A stretch of DNA of 64,000 nt from Halodesulfovibrio sp. MK-HDV. GTDB taxonomy: Bacteria; Desulfobacterota; Desulfovibrionia; Desulfovibrionales; Desulfovibrionaceae. Under the pieces are notes generated by a model. That model was not told the DNA's origin. It ran no database searches and saw nothing but the letters and a program-made list of their open reading frames with translations. Shown one piece after another: positions 9,082-18,428 of the stretch; position 1 is the first letter of the stretch, and every line of letters starts with the position of its first letter. The stretch lies in contig NZ_WYDS01000003.1 of assembly GCF_009914765.1 (NCBI RefSeq), positions 124,622 to 188,621 of the forward strand, in the 5' to 3' direction. Position numbers and translations under genes: made by a program.

Positions 9082-9351
9082 ATGCCCATTTATGAATATC
9101 GCTGTAATGCTTGCGAACAAATTTTTGAAGAATGGACTACATCCTGCTCTGAGAGCGATGAGTCCATTAAATGTCCTGTATGCGGCGGAGAAGCCGGACG
9201 TATTATCTCCAACACTACTTTTGTGCTTAAAGGTGGTGGTTGGTACGTTTCTGAGTATGGGAAAAATAGTGCGACTTCGAATCCCACTAAAAAGGACGTC
9301 CCATCCGACTCTTCCGGATGTTCCGATTCCTCATCCTCTTCTGCATCTTGA
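9082..9351 (+). CDS. FmdB-family zinc ribbon protein
   Basis: A small regulator-like protein of 89 residues beginning MPIYEYRCNAC, the hallmark FmdB start. Two CxxC pairs (CNAC and CPVC) form the zinc ribbon, with a glycine-rich GGGWY segment and a low-complexity Ser/Asp tail. ATG 9082 is preceded by TGGAGGG; an ATG at 9064 in the same frame is less likely. FmdB was first proposed as a regulator of formamidase and amidase genes, but most members are uncharacterised. The gene stands alone upstream of purB with its own terminator. Confidence 0.85.
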   Translation: MPIYEYRCNACEQIFEEWTTSCSESDESIKCPVCGGEAGRIISNTTFVLKGGGWYVSEYGKNSATSNPTKKDVPSDSSGCSDSSSSSAS

Positions 9352-9362
9352 TAGATTTTTTC

Positions 9363-9389
9363 GGCGGCCTGTATTGGCTGCCTTTTTTA
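9363..9389 (+). terminator. Terminator between fmdB-like gene and purB
   Basis: GGCGGCC/GGCTGCC hairpin followed by TTTTTT, just after the FmdB stop. Confidence 0.75.
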
Positions 9390-9434
9390 TGCATAGCAAT
9401 CTTTAACCACAACCTTATGTAAGAGAACGCTAAA

Positions 9435-10730
9435 ATGATCGATCGTTATACTCGCCCCGAAATGGGTCAGCTCTGGACGCTTGAAAACAAATTCCGCGTC
9501 TGGCTCGAAGTTGAAATCGCTGTTTGTGAGGCGTGGCACCGCCTTGGCGAAATCGATGATGAAAGTATGAAGCAGATTCGCGAGAAGGCCGATTTTGACG
9601 TGGACCGTATTCTTGAGATTGAGGAAACCACACGTCACGACGTGATTGCATTCCTCACTGCTGTAGAAGAAAAAGTTGGCCCAGCGGCTCGCTTTATCCA
9701 CCTCGGTTGTACTTCTTCCGATATCGTGGACACAGCTAACGGCGTTCTGCTTTCCCGCGCAGGTGATATCATTCTCAAAGACTTTGAAAAAATGCTTGAG
9801 ACACTGAAAACTATTGCGCACGAGAACAAAGGTCGTCTGTGCATGGGACGTACTCACGGTATTCATGCAGAGCCAACAAGCTTCGGCCTGAAAATGGCTG
9901 GCTTCTACGCAGAATTCAAACGTCATCATGAACGTTTCAAAGCTGCTGTTGAAGGCATTCGTGTAGGTAAAATTTCCGGCGCCGTAGGTACTATGGCAAT
10001 GATTCCGGCGGAAGTTGAATCTATCACATGTGAAGTACTTGGCCTTGCTGTGGACCCAATCTCCACACAGGTAATTAACCGTGATCGTTACGCTGCTTTC
10101 TTTACTACTCTTGCTGTTGCAGCAGGTGGTATTGAGCGTCTTTGTGTTGAGCTGCGTCACTTGCAGCGCACCGAAGTGCTTGAAGCTGAAGAAGGTTTCC
10201 GCAAGGGTCAGAAAGGTTCTTCTGCGATGCCGCACAAAAAGAACCCGATTTCTGCTGAAAACCTGACTGGTCTCTCCCGTCTTGTTCGTACCAACTCTGT
10301 TTCCGCTATGGAAAACCAGGCTCTCTGGCACGAGCGTGACATCAGTCATTCTTCTGTTGAACGTGTGATTATGCCGGATACTACTATCCTCATGAACTAC
10401 ATGCTTAACCGTCTGTCCAACCTTGTTTCCAACCTGCGCGTTATCCCAGAAAACATGGATCGCAACCTTGTTGGTTCAATGGGACTCTTCTTCTCTCAGC
10501 GTGTACTCCTCGCTCTTGTTGAATCCGGCATGGGTCGTCAGGATGCGTATGTAATGGTGCAGAAATGCGCTATGGAAAGCTGGGATACTAAGCAGCTGTT
10601 TGAAGAACTCGTACGAAAAGATCCAGAAATCAGTGCACGCGTTGCATCTGAAAAAATGGATGAAATCTTTGATGCAAGCTACTACCTGCGTCATGAAGAG
10701 TTAATTTTCGGTCGCGTATTCAATTCTTAG
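9435..10730 (+). CDS. purB: Adenylosuccinate lyase
   Basis: Cleaves SAICAR to AICAR and adenylosuccinate to AMP, both with release of fumarate, in purine synthesis. The 431-residue protein begins MIDRYTRPEMGQLW and carries the fumarase/aspartase-superfamily signature GSSAMPHKKNPI at about residue 265, plus the conserved LGCTSSDIVDTA and GRTHGIHAEP segments that supply active-site histidines. Length is normal. It is followed by pyrE after about 30 bases, so a nucleotide-synthesis operon purB-pyrE is likely. Confidence 0.95.
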   Translation: MIDRYTRPEMGQLWTLENKFRVWLEVEIAVCEAWHRLGEIDDESMKQIREKADFDVDRILEIEETTRHDVIAFLTAVEEKVGPAARFIHLGCTSSDIVDTANGVLLSRAGDIILKDFEKMLETLKTIAHENKGRLCMGRTHGIHAEPTSFGLKMAGFYAEFKRHHERFKAAVEGIRVGKISGAVGTMAMIPAEVESITCEVLGLAVDPISTQVINRDRYAAFFTTLAVAAGGIERLCVELRHLQRTEVLEAEEGFRKGQKGSSAMPHKKNPISAENLTGLSRLVRTNSVSAMENQALWHERDISHSSVERVIMPDTTILMNYMLNRLSNLVSNLRVIPENMDRNLVGSMGLFFSQRVLLALVESGMGRQDAYVMVQKCAMESWDTKQLFEELVRKDPEISARVASEKMDEIFDASYYLRHEELIFGRVFNS

Positions 10731-10760
10731 ATTTATAGATAAAAAATTATGGAGCGGAAA

Positions 10761-11333
10761 ATGGCAGAACTCAAACAACGTCTTGCAAAACTTCTTTTCG
10801 AGAAGTCTTATAAGGAAGGGGATTTCACTCTCGCCTCAGGTAAGAAGAGTGATTACTACTTTGACTGCCGTCAGACCGCTCTGCACCCTGAAGGTGCATG
10901 GTTGATCGGTAACCTTTTTTACGAATTGATTTCCAGCCTTGAGAATGTTGCGGAAGTAAAAGGCGTGGGCGGTATGACACTTGGTGCAGACCCGCTTGTA
11001 AGCTCTACTTCTGTTATTTCTTATGAAAAGGGCGGACACCTTCCAGCACTTATCGTGCGTAAACAGCCTAAAGGTCATGGTACCGGTCAGGGTGTTGAAG
11101 GGCTTGCCAACTTTGAAGAAGGCGATGTGGTTGTTATGCTTGAAGACGTAGTAACCACTGGTGGTTCTGTTATTACTGCAATTGAACGCATTGAAGCTTC
11201 CGGCCTCAAAGTGTCTTGTGTATGTGCAGTGCTTGATCGCGATGAAGGTGGCCGTGAAGCGCTTGCAGAGCGCGGTTATAACCTTGTATCTATCTTTGAT
11301 CGTAAAGAGCTTGTAGCGCTCGCTACTAGCTAA
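10761..11333 (+). CDS. pyrE: Orotate phosphoribosyltransferase
   Basis: Transfers phosphoribose from PRPP to orotate to give OMP in pyrimidine synthesis. The PRPP-binding motif MLEDVVTTGGS is present, as are KGVGGMTLGADPL and the KQPKGHGTGQGVEG loop. I place the start at ATG 10761 because GGAG lies seven bases upstream; an in-frame ATG at 10749 overlaps that site. The product is then 190 residues. The gene closes the purB-pyrE unit and is followed by a strong terminator. Confidence 0.93.
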   Translation: MAELKQRLAKLLFEKSYKEGDFTLASGKKSDYYFDCRQTALHPEGAWLIGNLFYELISSLENVAEVKGVGGMTLGADPLVSSTSVISYEKGGHLPALIVRKQPKGHGTGQGVEGLANFEEGDVVVMLEDVVTTGGSVITAIERIEASGLKVSCVCAVLDRDEGGREALAERGYNLVSIFDRKELVALATS

Positions 11334-11357
11334 CGAATTCGTTACATAGATGATATA

Positions 11358-11388
11358 GAGTGCCCCTATATGGGGGCACTCTTTTTTT
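11358..11388 (+). terminator. Strong terminator after pyrE
   Basis: GAGTGCCCC TATA TGGGGGCACTC hairpin followed by seven T residues. Confidence 0.92.
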
Positions 11389-11530
11389 ACACTTTTTTTA
11401 TGTTACATTAGCCTGCAATTTCTTGACAAGTTTGCTTGTCTCATGTCCTTTGGCAGTTTGAATTTACAATTCCTACAGTCCTCATACTAATCACGGTATG
11501 CGGGGGCTTTTCTTCGAAATAAGGATGTTC

Positions 11531-12784
11531 ATGCGCTTGATTTCGTACTTATTTTTGATATGCATTTGTCTTAGCATTCCAGTTGTCCCTGCTTATGCAG
11601 GTTGGCAGGCTTATGTTTCTCAAGAATCCGCAAAACTCCCCATGCTCGTAACTGTCGATAAATCCAGTCAATCTGCTCAATTTTTTGGTCAGAAAGCCAG
11701 CGAACTCGCGTCCAATAAGGTTCCTTGCAGTTCCGGACAGGTAAAAGGCGATAAACAGCGCGAAGGAGATAAAAAAACTCCTGAAGGCATTTACTTTGTA
11801 GAAAAGCGCCGTACAAGCGGGTTAGATTACGCATTGTATGGTGATGAAGCATATACTCTCAATTATCCCAACCCAGTAGATCGACTTCGTAAGAAGGATG
11901 GGTATGGTATCTGGATTCATGGAAGAGGTGCTCCTATTGTTCCAAGAGAGACAAAAGGATGTATTGCGTTAAATAATCCGGACATTGCAGACCTGAATAC
12001 TAAAGTAACAATTAATACACCTGTGATTTTGGCCGAACAGGTTGTACCGTACTTTCGTGCAGGTCCTGAATTTGTGGAACTGAAAGCAAAAACACAGCAG
12101 TGGCTCGCCGCATGGCAGAATCGTTCTCCTGAATTTCTGCAAATGTTCTCTCCCGAGGCGTATTCAAAGAGTATGAATGAAACTTTTTCTTCCTTTACAG
12201 AAAGAAAAAAACGTCTTTTTTCTCGTCTGCCTTGGGTTATTACATGGGCAAATGATGTCAATGTACTTCAAGGACCTGACTACTGGGTTACATGGTTCGA
12301 TCAGTACTATAGGGCTCCAAACCTTGTCTCTCAAGGTGTTCGCCGTTTATACTGGCAAAAGAACGATGCCGGTGAGTTCAAAATCGTTGGTATGGAGTGG
12401 AAAGAGAGGAAAATCGGTATAGAAAAGGCGTACCTTGACGCTGTGGCTGCAAATGTGCATAACTTTCTTGATGATTGGGTCACCGACTGGCAAAACGGGG
12501 CAATCGAGGGATATATAAGCAAGTATGCGGCCAATGCGGTACAAGGTTCGCGGCGAGGTTCAGATTCCATAGCAAAGCAAAAACGTGTGTTATGGGAACA
12601 GAAAAAGCCTGCTAAGATTATGCTTTCTGACATCAAAATGAAGATGTCACGGCGGGGGCTTGAAGTAAGCATAAATCAATACTATGAAGATAGTACCGGA
12701 TATTCAGACCAAGGACGAAAGACACTGGTCTTACTGCCAAAAGGTGACCATTGGGTCATTGTAAGTGAAGAGTGGAGATCCTAA
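11531..12784 (+). CDS. Secreted L,D-transpeptidase (YkuD) with two NTF2-like C-terminal domains
   Basis: A periplasmic enzyme likely to cross-link or anchor peptidoglycan through 3-3 (L,D) bonds. ATG 11531, with AAGGA just upstream, opens a signal peptide ending PAYA|GW. The YkuD catalytic domain (about residues 40-185) keeps the histidine in WIHGRGAP and the nucleophile cysteine in ETKGCIAL. Two tandem SnoaL/NTF2-like domains follow (about 190-300 and 305-415), an arrangement known in secreted transpeptidases of proteobacteria. The next gene starts four bases after the stop, so the two are probably one operon. Confidence 0.85.
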   Translation: MRLISYLFLICICLSIPVVPAYAGWQAYVSQESAKLPMLVTVDKSSQSAQFFGQKASELASNKVPCSSGQVKGDKQREGDKKTPEGIYFVEKRRTSGLDYALYGDEAYTLNYPNPVDRLRKKDGYGIWIHGRGAPIVPRETKGCIALNNPDIADLNTKVTINTPVILAEQVVPYFRAGPEFVELKAKTQQWLAAWQNRSPEFLQMFSPEAYSKSMNETFSSFTERKKRLFSRLPWVITWANDVNVLQGPDYWVTWFDQYYRAPNLVSQGVRRLYWQKNDAGEFKIVGMEWKERKIGIEKAYLDAVAANVHNFLDDWVTDWQNGAIEGYISKYAANAVQGSRRGSDSIAKQKRVLWEQKKPAKIMLSDIKMKMSRRGLEVSINQYYEDSTGYSDQGRKTLVLLPKGDHWVIVSEEWRS

Positions 12785-12787
12785 TAG

Positions 12788-13483
12788 ATGAGTGAAAAGT
12801 ATAGTGTCCTCATAATGCGTGATGATACAAACGTACGACGATACAGGGTGAGTTCGTCTAGCTTACGAATGCTCTTGGTCGTTTTGTTCTGCGTGGTGTT
12901 AGTGGCAGCATGCGGAATTTTCACGAGCTTATCACTCTGGGAAAAGAATACCGCCCTCATGACTCAACGTCATGGCGTGCAAAAAGAATTACGCGATTTG
13001 AAAGTGTATGTTGAGCGCCTTGAAAACATTGAACAAATTTTACAGTCCAACGATCCTGAAGAACTTCAGGCGCTGTTTTCTTCTATGAGCGTGGCAGCTT
13101 CAACAGAATTACCACCCCCAATCGATCTTTCTTCTATTCTAAAAATAGTCGATACAGACCTTGTTGAAGTGTCCAACTTGAAGCTGCAAAGAGCTACAGG
13201 TGGGAACATACGTCTGTCGCTTAAGCTCGATAATAAAAATGCTAAAGGCAACATCCGTGGCTCCATTGTACTTTCCTTGATCTCTAAAGAGGGCAAAGTG
13301 ACTGTGATTGATGCCAATCAAAAGGATATGAACTTTAGCATTAACCGCTTTAAACGAATCGTCACCACTTTCGAAGTACCGGAAGCCATGCTCCTGAATG
13401 AAGCATATGCGCTGCAAGTGAGCATCACAAAAAACAAAACTACATTGCTGCAACGAATCTATCCGATGAAAGAGCTCATGTAG
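12788..13483 (+). CDS. Membrane-anchored coiled-coil protein of unknown function
   Basis: 231 residues. One N-terminal transmembrane helix (about 26-48, LLVVLFCVVLVAACGIF) is followed by a short coiled coil (about 55-90) and a beta-rich periplasmic part. The N-terminal half looks like the membrane anchor and coiled coil of M23-type peptidoglycan peptidases, but no HxxxD or HxH peptidase motif follows. Its position four bases after the L,D-transpeptidase gene suggests a cell-wall role. I do not recognise the C-terminal domain. Confidence 0.65.
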   Translation: MSEKYSVLIMRDDTNVRRYRVSSSSLRMLLVVLFCVVLVAACGIFTSLSLWEKNTALMTQRHGVQKELRDLKVYVERLENIEQILQSNDPEELQALFSSMSVAASTELPPPIDLSSILKIVDTDLVEVSNLKLQRATGGNIRLSLKLDNKNAKGNIRGSIVLSLISKEGKVTVIDANQKDMNFSINRFKRIVTTFEVPEAMLLNEAYALQVSITKNKTTLLQRIYPMKELM

Positions 13484-13586
13484 ATTGACCAACAAAACTT
13501 TTCTTGTTGTTTTACTTACAGATTGTCATGCAGACGAGATATAAGCCATAAACAACGAGTTACTGTGTAAGCACAAAATTTGAATA

Positions 13587-13624
13587 GAAAAGGGTGGAGT
13601 TAAAAACTCCACCCTTTTTGCGTG
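13587..13624 (+). terminator. Terminator after the cell-wall pair
   Basis: AAAAGGGTGGAGT TAAAA ACTCCACCCTTTTT hairpin, nearly symmetric. No minus-strand terminator is obvious in the remaining bases to the ntrX-like stop at 13781. Confidence 0.88.
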
Positions 13625-13780
13625 ATGTGTAAGACAGTTGATTCAGGACAATGGTTAGCTATATGCCATAACGGCTCAAGAGGGCTTACTTCTGTGCGCT
13701 TAAATGGCAGTGCTTTGCCTTGTCGGAGTCAGGAAAAAGTCTAAGTTTGTGGACTGTAGTGCCCAAAAAAGCGAAGGGCG

Positions 13781-15166
13781 TTATTCAGACTGAATATTGT
13801 ACGACCGTAGTTTACGGTACAGGTAGCTGCGTTCGAGTCCGATTGCTTCTGCAAGCCGTGTAATGTTCCCGTCGTATTCTTTAAGTTTGGCTTCGAGGAA
13901 TGCAGATTCAAAGTGGTTGCGAGCTTCTTTAAAGTCTACTGAACCACCAGATATGAGCTGCTCACCTCCAGACGCTGGTTGCGGCATAAACTGTAGAAAT
14001 TCCGGCGGTAGAAGCTTGGTGGTAATGGTCTGTCCACCGTACATGATGAGCATACGTTCCACAAAGTTTTTAAGCTCGCGTACGTTGCCCGGCCAGCCAT
14101 ATTCGAGCAGGGCGGTTGTTGCGTCTTCGTCGAAATCGAGAGGCTTAAAGCCATGCTCAGCCACAAGGGCTGTAATGAAATTTTGTATAAGCAATGTGAT
14201 GTCGGACCCGCGTACGCGAAGCGGCGGAACGTATATCGGAAATACACGTAAGCGATAGTACAAATCTTCGCGGAAGTTGCCTTCACGAATTTCGTCTTCC
14301 AACGTTTTGTTTGTTGCCGCAATAACACGAACATTTACCTTGATGGTCTTGTTGCCACCAACACGTTCGAAAGCTTGCTCTTGCAGGATACGCAGGATTT
14401 TAGCCTGCGTCTTCATGCTCATGTCGCCGATCTCGTCAAGGAATAGAGTGCCGTTGTCAGCCATTTCAAACTTGCCGGTTTTAGACTGGTCTGCACCGGT
14501 GAATGCGCCTCGTTCATGCCCGAACAGTTCAGACTCGATGAGCTCTTCGGGTATTGCTGCGCAGTTGACTGCGACGAGTGGATTATCCGCTCTGCGTGAA
14601 TGTGCATGAATGGAACGCGCGGCAATTTCTTTACCAGTGCCGTTCTCACCGGTGATAAGCACCCATGCGTCTGTTGGTGCCACACGTTCAATTTGCTCGC
14701 GTAGATCAACCACAGGAGGGGATTCACCGGTAATCTCTACTGTTTGTTCGATACGGATTCGTGACTTGAGAGCGAGGTTTTCTTTACGCAGGTTTTGAAA
14801 TTCGAGTGCCTTGTCGGCGGCAATAACAACTTTTTCCAGAGAGAGCGGCTTTTCGATAAAGTCATGCGCGCCGTATTTGATGGCATTAACGGCTGTTTCA
14901 ATATTGCCATGCCCTGAGATCATGATGACGGGGAGTGTCTTGTCGTGCTGTTTTATATTCGTGAGCACCTGCATGCCGTCCATACCCGGAAGCCAGATAT
15001 CGAGAAATACAAGATCGGGAGCCAGTTCTTTAACGGCTTCGAGTCCAAGCTCGCCGCTTTCTGCTTCGTCTACAGTGTAGTTTTCATCTTCCAGAATACC
15101 GCGCAGTGAGAAGCGGATTCCCTCTTCATCATCAATAATCAATATTCGAGCCTTGGACTGAGGCAT
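13781..15166 (-). CDS. Sigma-54-dependent response regulator, NtrX-like
   Basis: Cognate regulator for the NtrY-like kinase encoded two genes upstream in the same direction. Receiver domain about 5-120 (DDEEG, phospho-acceptor VFLDIWLPG, lysine in FIEKPLS). AAA+ domain about 140-375 with Walker A GENGTGKE, GAFTGA and LFLDEIGD. The C-terminal Fis-type HTH ends ERSYLYRKLRSY, typical of NtrX. Length 461. GGAG precedes the ATG. The TIGR01777 gene between kinase and regulator is unusual; the regulon cannot be deduced here. Confidence 0.88.
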   Translation of the reverse strand: MPQSKARILIIDDEEGIRFSLRGILEDENYTVDEAESGELGLEAVKELAPDLVFLDIWLPGMDGMQVLTNIKQHDKTLPVIMISGHGNIETAVNAIKYGAHDFIEKPLSLEKVVIAADKALEFQNLRKENLALKSRIRIEQTVEITGESPPVVDLREQIERVAPTDAWVLITGENGTGKEIAARSIHAHSRRADNPLVAVNCAAIPEELIESELFGHERGAFTGADQSKTGKFEMADNGTLFLDEIGDMSMKTQAKILRILQEQAFERVGGNKTIKVNVRVIAATNKTLEDEIREGNFREDLYYRLRVFPIYVPPLRVRGSDITLLIQNFITALVAEHGFKPLDFDEDATTALLEYGWPGNVRELKNFVERMLIMYGGQTITTKLLPPEFLQFMPQPASGGEQLISGGSVDFKEARNHFESAFLEAKLKEYDGNITRLAEAIGLERSYLYRKLRSYNIQSE

Positions 15167-15208
15167 AAGAGCTCCATGGGGTAATTAAACTGAAAAGTAA
15201 GTGTGCGC

Positions 15209-16147
15209 CTAACGACGGAGTATATTGGCAAGCGCCTCATCCAGCATCGGGTACGAAAAGCAGAAGCCGGATTCGAGAAGTTTTTCTGGTAACACGCGCT
15301 GCCCTTGCAGGATAAGTTCTTCTGCCATTTCACCAAGGGCCATACGCAAGACAGGAGCCGGAACACGCAACCATGACGGTTTACCCATAACAGCGCCAAG
15401 GGTTTTACAAAAAACATTCATGGTTTCTGGATACGGGGACGTAAGGTTAATTGCGCCAGTGCAGCTTGGGGTCTTCATAATGTGTATTATGGCGTCGACC
15501 TGATCTTGAATGTGAATCCATGACATAACCTGCTTGCCGCTACCTAATGGACCACCTGCGCCGAATCGGAATGGTGGAATAAATTTTTGCAGAACGCCGC
15601 CGTTACCGAGAACCAGACCGGTTCGGATAATAACTCTTCTGGTTCCGCTCACATCCATGCAGGCTGTGGAATCTTCCCACTCCTTACATACAGACGCAAG
15701 AAACCCCTGACCAGCTGGACTGTCTTCAGTCACATAACTTTCTTCAGGGGAAGTCGGTTTTGATCCGTAAAATCCTATTGCCGAGCTTTGAATAACAACT
15801 CTCGGCTTCTCTTCAAGTATAGAAACAGCTTTACATAGGGCATGACCGGCAGAAATTCGCGAATCGCGGATCTCTGCTTTCCGTTCTTCCGTCCAGCGCC
15901 CTGCTGAAATATTTGAGCCAATTAAGTTGATAACTGCATCGGCTGCTTTAATATGTGTTGCCAATTGCTCGGGGTTTTTTCCGTCCCATAACGCAAAATC
16001 AACATGGAAGGAGTGTCCCTCTGGGATGAGGTATCTACCATGCTCAGGATTACGGGATGTTACAACCACATGAATATCATTTTCGAGCAGACGGCTTGTA
16101 AGTGCCCTGCCTATAAAACCCGAACCACCAAGAAGTACAGCACGCAT
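15209..16147 (-). CDS. TIGR01777-family NAD(P)-dependent epimerase/SDR39U1-like
   Basis: An atypical short-chain dehydrogenase of 312 residues with an N-terminal Rossmann motif (LGGSGFIGRAL), the family hallmark NLIGSNISAGRWTEERK, and the C-terminal DUF1731-like segment (MGKPSWLRVPAPVLRMALGE). Family members have no firmly assigned substrate; the E. coli homologue is YfcH. It lies 43 bases before the ntrX-like gene and 54 bases after the ntrY-like gene, within one minus-strand unit. Confidence 0.85.
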   Translation of the reverse strand: MRAVLLGGSGFIGRALTSRLLENDIHVVVTSRNPEHGRYLIPEGHSFHVDFALWDGKNPEQLATHIKAADAVINLIGSNISAGRWTEERKAEIRDSRISAGHALCKAVSILEEKPRVVIQSSAIGFYGSKPTSPEESYVTEDSPAGQGFLASVCKEWEDSTACMDVSGTRRVIIRTGLVLGNGGVLQKFIPPFRFGAGGPLGSGKQVMSWIHIQDQVDAIIHIMKTPSCTGAINLTSPYPETMNVFCKTLGAVMGKPSWLRVPAPVLRMALGEMAEELILQGQRVLPEKLLESGFCFSYPMLDEALANILRR

Positions 16148-16201
16148 GTTTCTTGCTCCCGTCTGGGGTTGGAACGTTTTCTAATTTTGAGTGCGCTATT
16201 G

Positions 16202-18409
16202 TTATACCACAGGAAGCTCTACCGTGACAATGGTTCCACCGTGTGCAGGACTGTTAGCACGCACGTACCCCCGATGGTCACTGATGATAGATTTAACGAT
16301 GGTTAAACCGAGACCTGTGCCACCCTTTTTGTGGGAGAAATATGGCTCAAATAAACGGGACCGTTCTTCCTGAGTAAGGCCGGGGCCGTTGTCTTCCACA
16401 TCAATACGTACAAGCTCTAAATCTTGTTTATATTCAAGGGTAACGGTAACAGTAGCGTTATCCTTGTCGGTAAGAATCTCTGCCGCATTGGACATAACAT
16501 TCAAGAACACGCGCTTCAGAGCTGAGCTGTCCATTTGAATGACCGGAATGTCGTTCATTCGCTGATAATTCCAGCTGATTTTACTATGCGAGTTTTTGTA
16601 CAGAGTTACAAGCTCTTGAAGTAGCGGATCAATATGTCCCGGTGCGAGCATTACTTCCGGCAGTTTTGCAAAGGCTGAGAATTCCTGCACCATGTTTTGC
16701 AGCTCTTCAACCTCTTTTACAATAAGGCTGGTACACTGGCTGAATGCTGGTTCTTCGATTTGCTTGCCGTATTTGCGTTGCAGACGCTGAGCTGAAAGCT
16801 TGATCGGTGTGAGCGGATTTTTGATTTCATGCGCAATGCGGCGCGCAACTTCTCGCCACGCAGCCATACGCTGCATTTTTTCAAGCTCAGTAATATCTTC
16901 AATTACCGCTACAAAACCGAACTGGTCGCTGTCGTGTGCTGGCAGACCAATAGCACTGAGCAGCAGTTTGAGCTCTCGTCCGCCTATGTTTACGGCAACT
17001 TCGCGTTTCCAAGGTGCTTCAGGTGACTTTTGGAAATGGGTAACAAGTTCGCCCACAAGTTCACCTTCGACACGGCTTCGGAGAAGCGTACGGACGTTCC
17101 ACCCGATAAGTGCCTGAGCAGACACGCCAAACATGCTGGCAGCAGCTTTGTTGATTGTAGAAATTTGTCCAAGAGAATCAACGGAAACTACACCCGCAGC
17201 TGTGTTATCGAGCACTGCTTCAATGTAGCGGTTACGCTGTTCCTTATCGAGGTTCTGTCTTTCAAGCTTCGTATTCGCATCTGTGATGCTATTGCGGCTA
17301 TGCTCCAAATCTCCGGCCATACGGTTAAACGAGGCCACAAGAACACCAAGTTCGTCATTTGATGTATCTTCAAGACGTACAGATAAGTCACCTTTAGAGA
17401 TGCGTTCAGTAGCTTTACCAAGGGCGAGGATTGGCTCAACAAGCTCTTTAGCAAGGCGGAAGCCGAACCACATGGCTCCAAGGATAATAAGCAGGGTAAC
17501 TACGCCCAGAATGAAATAGAGCGTAATTTTAAGCGGACGCTTGAGGGTTCTCAGCTTTTTGTATTCGTCGAGACCACGAACAATACGATCGAGCTTGAAC
17601 ATAGTATCTTTACCGATACTGCGAACAAGCACGAGGTAGCCGGTTTTGCCTTCATCAACAGGCATAACCCCTACCGCGTAGTCAGAGGCTGCACCCGGCC
17701 AGATAAGTGACCAGAAGCGTGGGTTCTTTTCCAAGTTGCCCCAGTTAATGCGGCTTTTGGTTTCGTCCCATACTTTCTCAATATCTTTTCTGCCGTGCCA
17801 GTTCTGTTCAGTGCGCTTCGGAGTCATAACGCCCACAACGGTAAGGTTGTATTCAGAGCGTTTTTCCTGAAGGAAACTGTCCATGCCTTTACCGCCCCAC
17901 GCAAAGTTGCGCTTGCGGATCTGCCCGATGATATTGGTACTGAAGTGTTCGAGGTCGTTCAGGGAGTCTGCATAGAAGGCCTGTCCAATATCCAGCGCTG
18001 TCTCCATGGATGTTTCAACTTGGTTTTTAAACCAATAGTCCACAGATGTTTGTACAAACTGCGTACTGATGACGAACATAAGCGCTGTAGGAATAAGGGA
18101 AAGGCACATGAATACAAGTACAAGACGCGTTCGTAGATGCGAGCCAAGTACCTTACGGCGGCGTTCCAGGATAAGTTTTACCCCGTTACGCAGAACGATG
18201 AAGAGAATAAGCAGCACGAGGATAAAGTTTAAGTTGAACAGGGCGAGGAAAAAGTAAGAATCCACGCCAAGATATTTAAGCTCTATCCATGTAAGGGTAA
18301 TAATAACAAGAAAAACTACAGCCGCAACAATGAGTTCGCGCTTACGACGTTTCTTTTCGCGCGCATCGATTGCGTTGACTATAATTGTTCCCTGATCATT
18401 AGGGGTCAT
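16202..18409 (-). CDS. Membrane sensor histidine kinase, NtrY-like
   Basis: A 735-residue kinase. Two hydrophobic helices lie near 25-70, a third at about 95-115 and a fourth at about 285-305, enclosing a large extracytoplasmic sensor region. HAMP (about 305-360), PAS (about 385-490), HisKA with the H-box RRIAHEIKNPLTPIK, and HATPase_c (DVEDNGPGL, GGTGLGLTIV) follow. This multi-helix-HAMP-PAS order is the NtrY layout, known in nitrogen and redox control. It follows the DUF4390 gene by 19 bases, a linkage common for ntrY in deltaproteobacteria. AGGAAG precedes ATG. Confidence 0.88.
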   Translation of the reverse strand: MTPNDQGTIIVNAIDAREKKRRKRELIVAAVVFLVIITLTWIELKYLGVDSYFFLALFNLNFILVLLILFIVLRNGVKLILERRRKVLGSHLRTRLVLVFMCLSLIPTALMFVISTQFVQTSVDYWFKNQVETSMETALDIGQAFYADSLNDLEHFSTNIIGQIRKRNFAWGGKGMDSFLQEKRSEYNLTVVGVMTPKRTEQNWHGRKDIEKVWDETKSRINWGNLEKNPRFWSLIWPGAASDYAVGVMPVDEGKTGYLVLVRSIGKDTMFKLDRIVRGLDEYKKLRTLKRPLKITLYFILGVVTLLIILGAMWFGFRLAKELVEPILALGKATERISKGDLSVRLEDTSNDELGVLVASFNRMAGDLEHSRNSITDANTKLERQNLDKEQRNRYIEAVLDNTAAGVVSVDSLGQISTINKAAASMFGVSAQALIGWNVRTLLRSRVEGELVGELVTHFQKSPEAPWKREVAVNIGGRELKLLLSAIGLPAHDSDQFGFVAVIEDITELEKMQRMAAWREVARRIAHEIKNPLTPIKLSAQRLQRKYGKQIEEPAFSQCTSLIVKEVEELQNMVQEFSAFAKLPEVMLAPGHIDPLLQELVTLYKNSHSKISWNYQRMNDIPVIQMDSSALKRVFLNVMSNAAEILTDKDNATVTVTLEYKQDLELVRIDVEDNGPGLTQEERSRLFEPYFSHKKGGTGLGLTIVKSIISDHRGYVRANSPAHGGTIVTVELPVV

Positions 18410-18428
18410 AGATCTTCCTGCGTACTAT

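Noticed and set aside
9387-10349. 320-codon open frame on the minus strand across purB
   Set aside because: It is antisense to purB, has no family likeness and no ribosome-binding site; shadow of codon bias.
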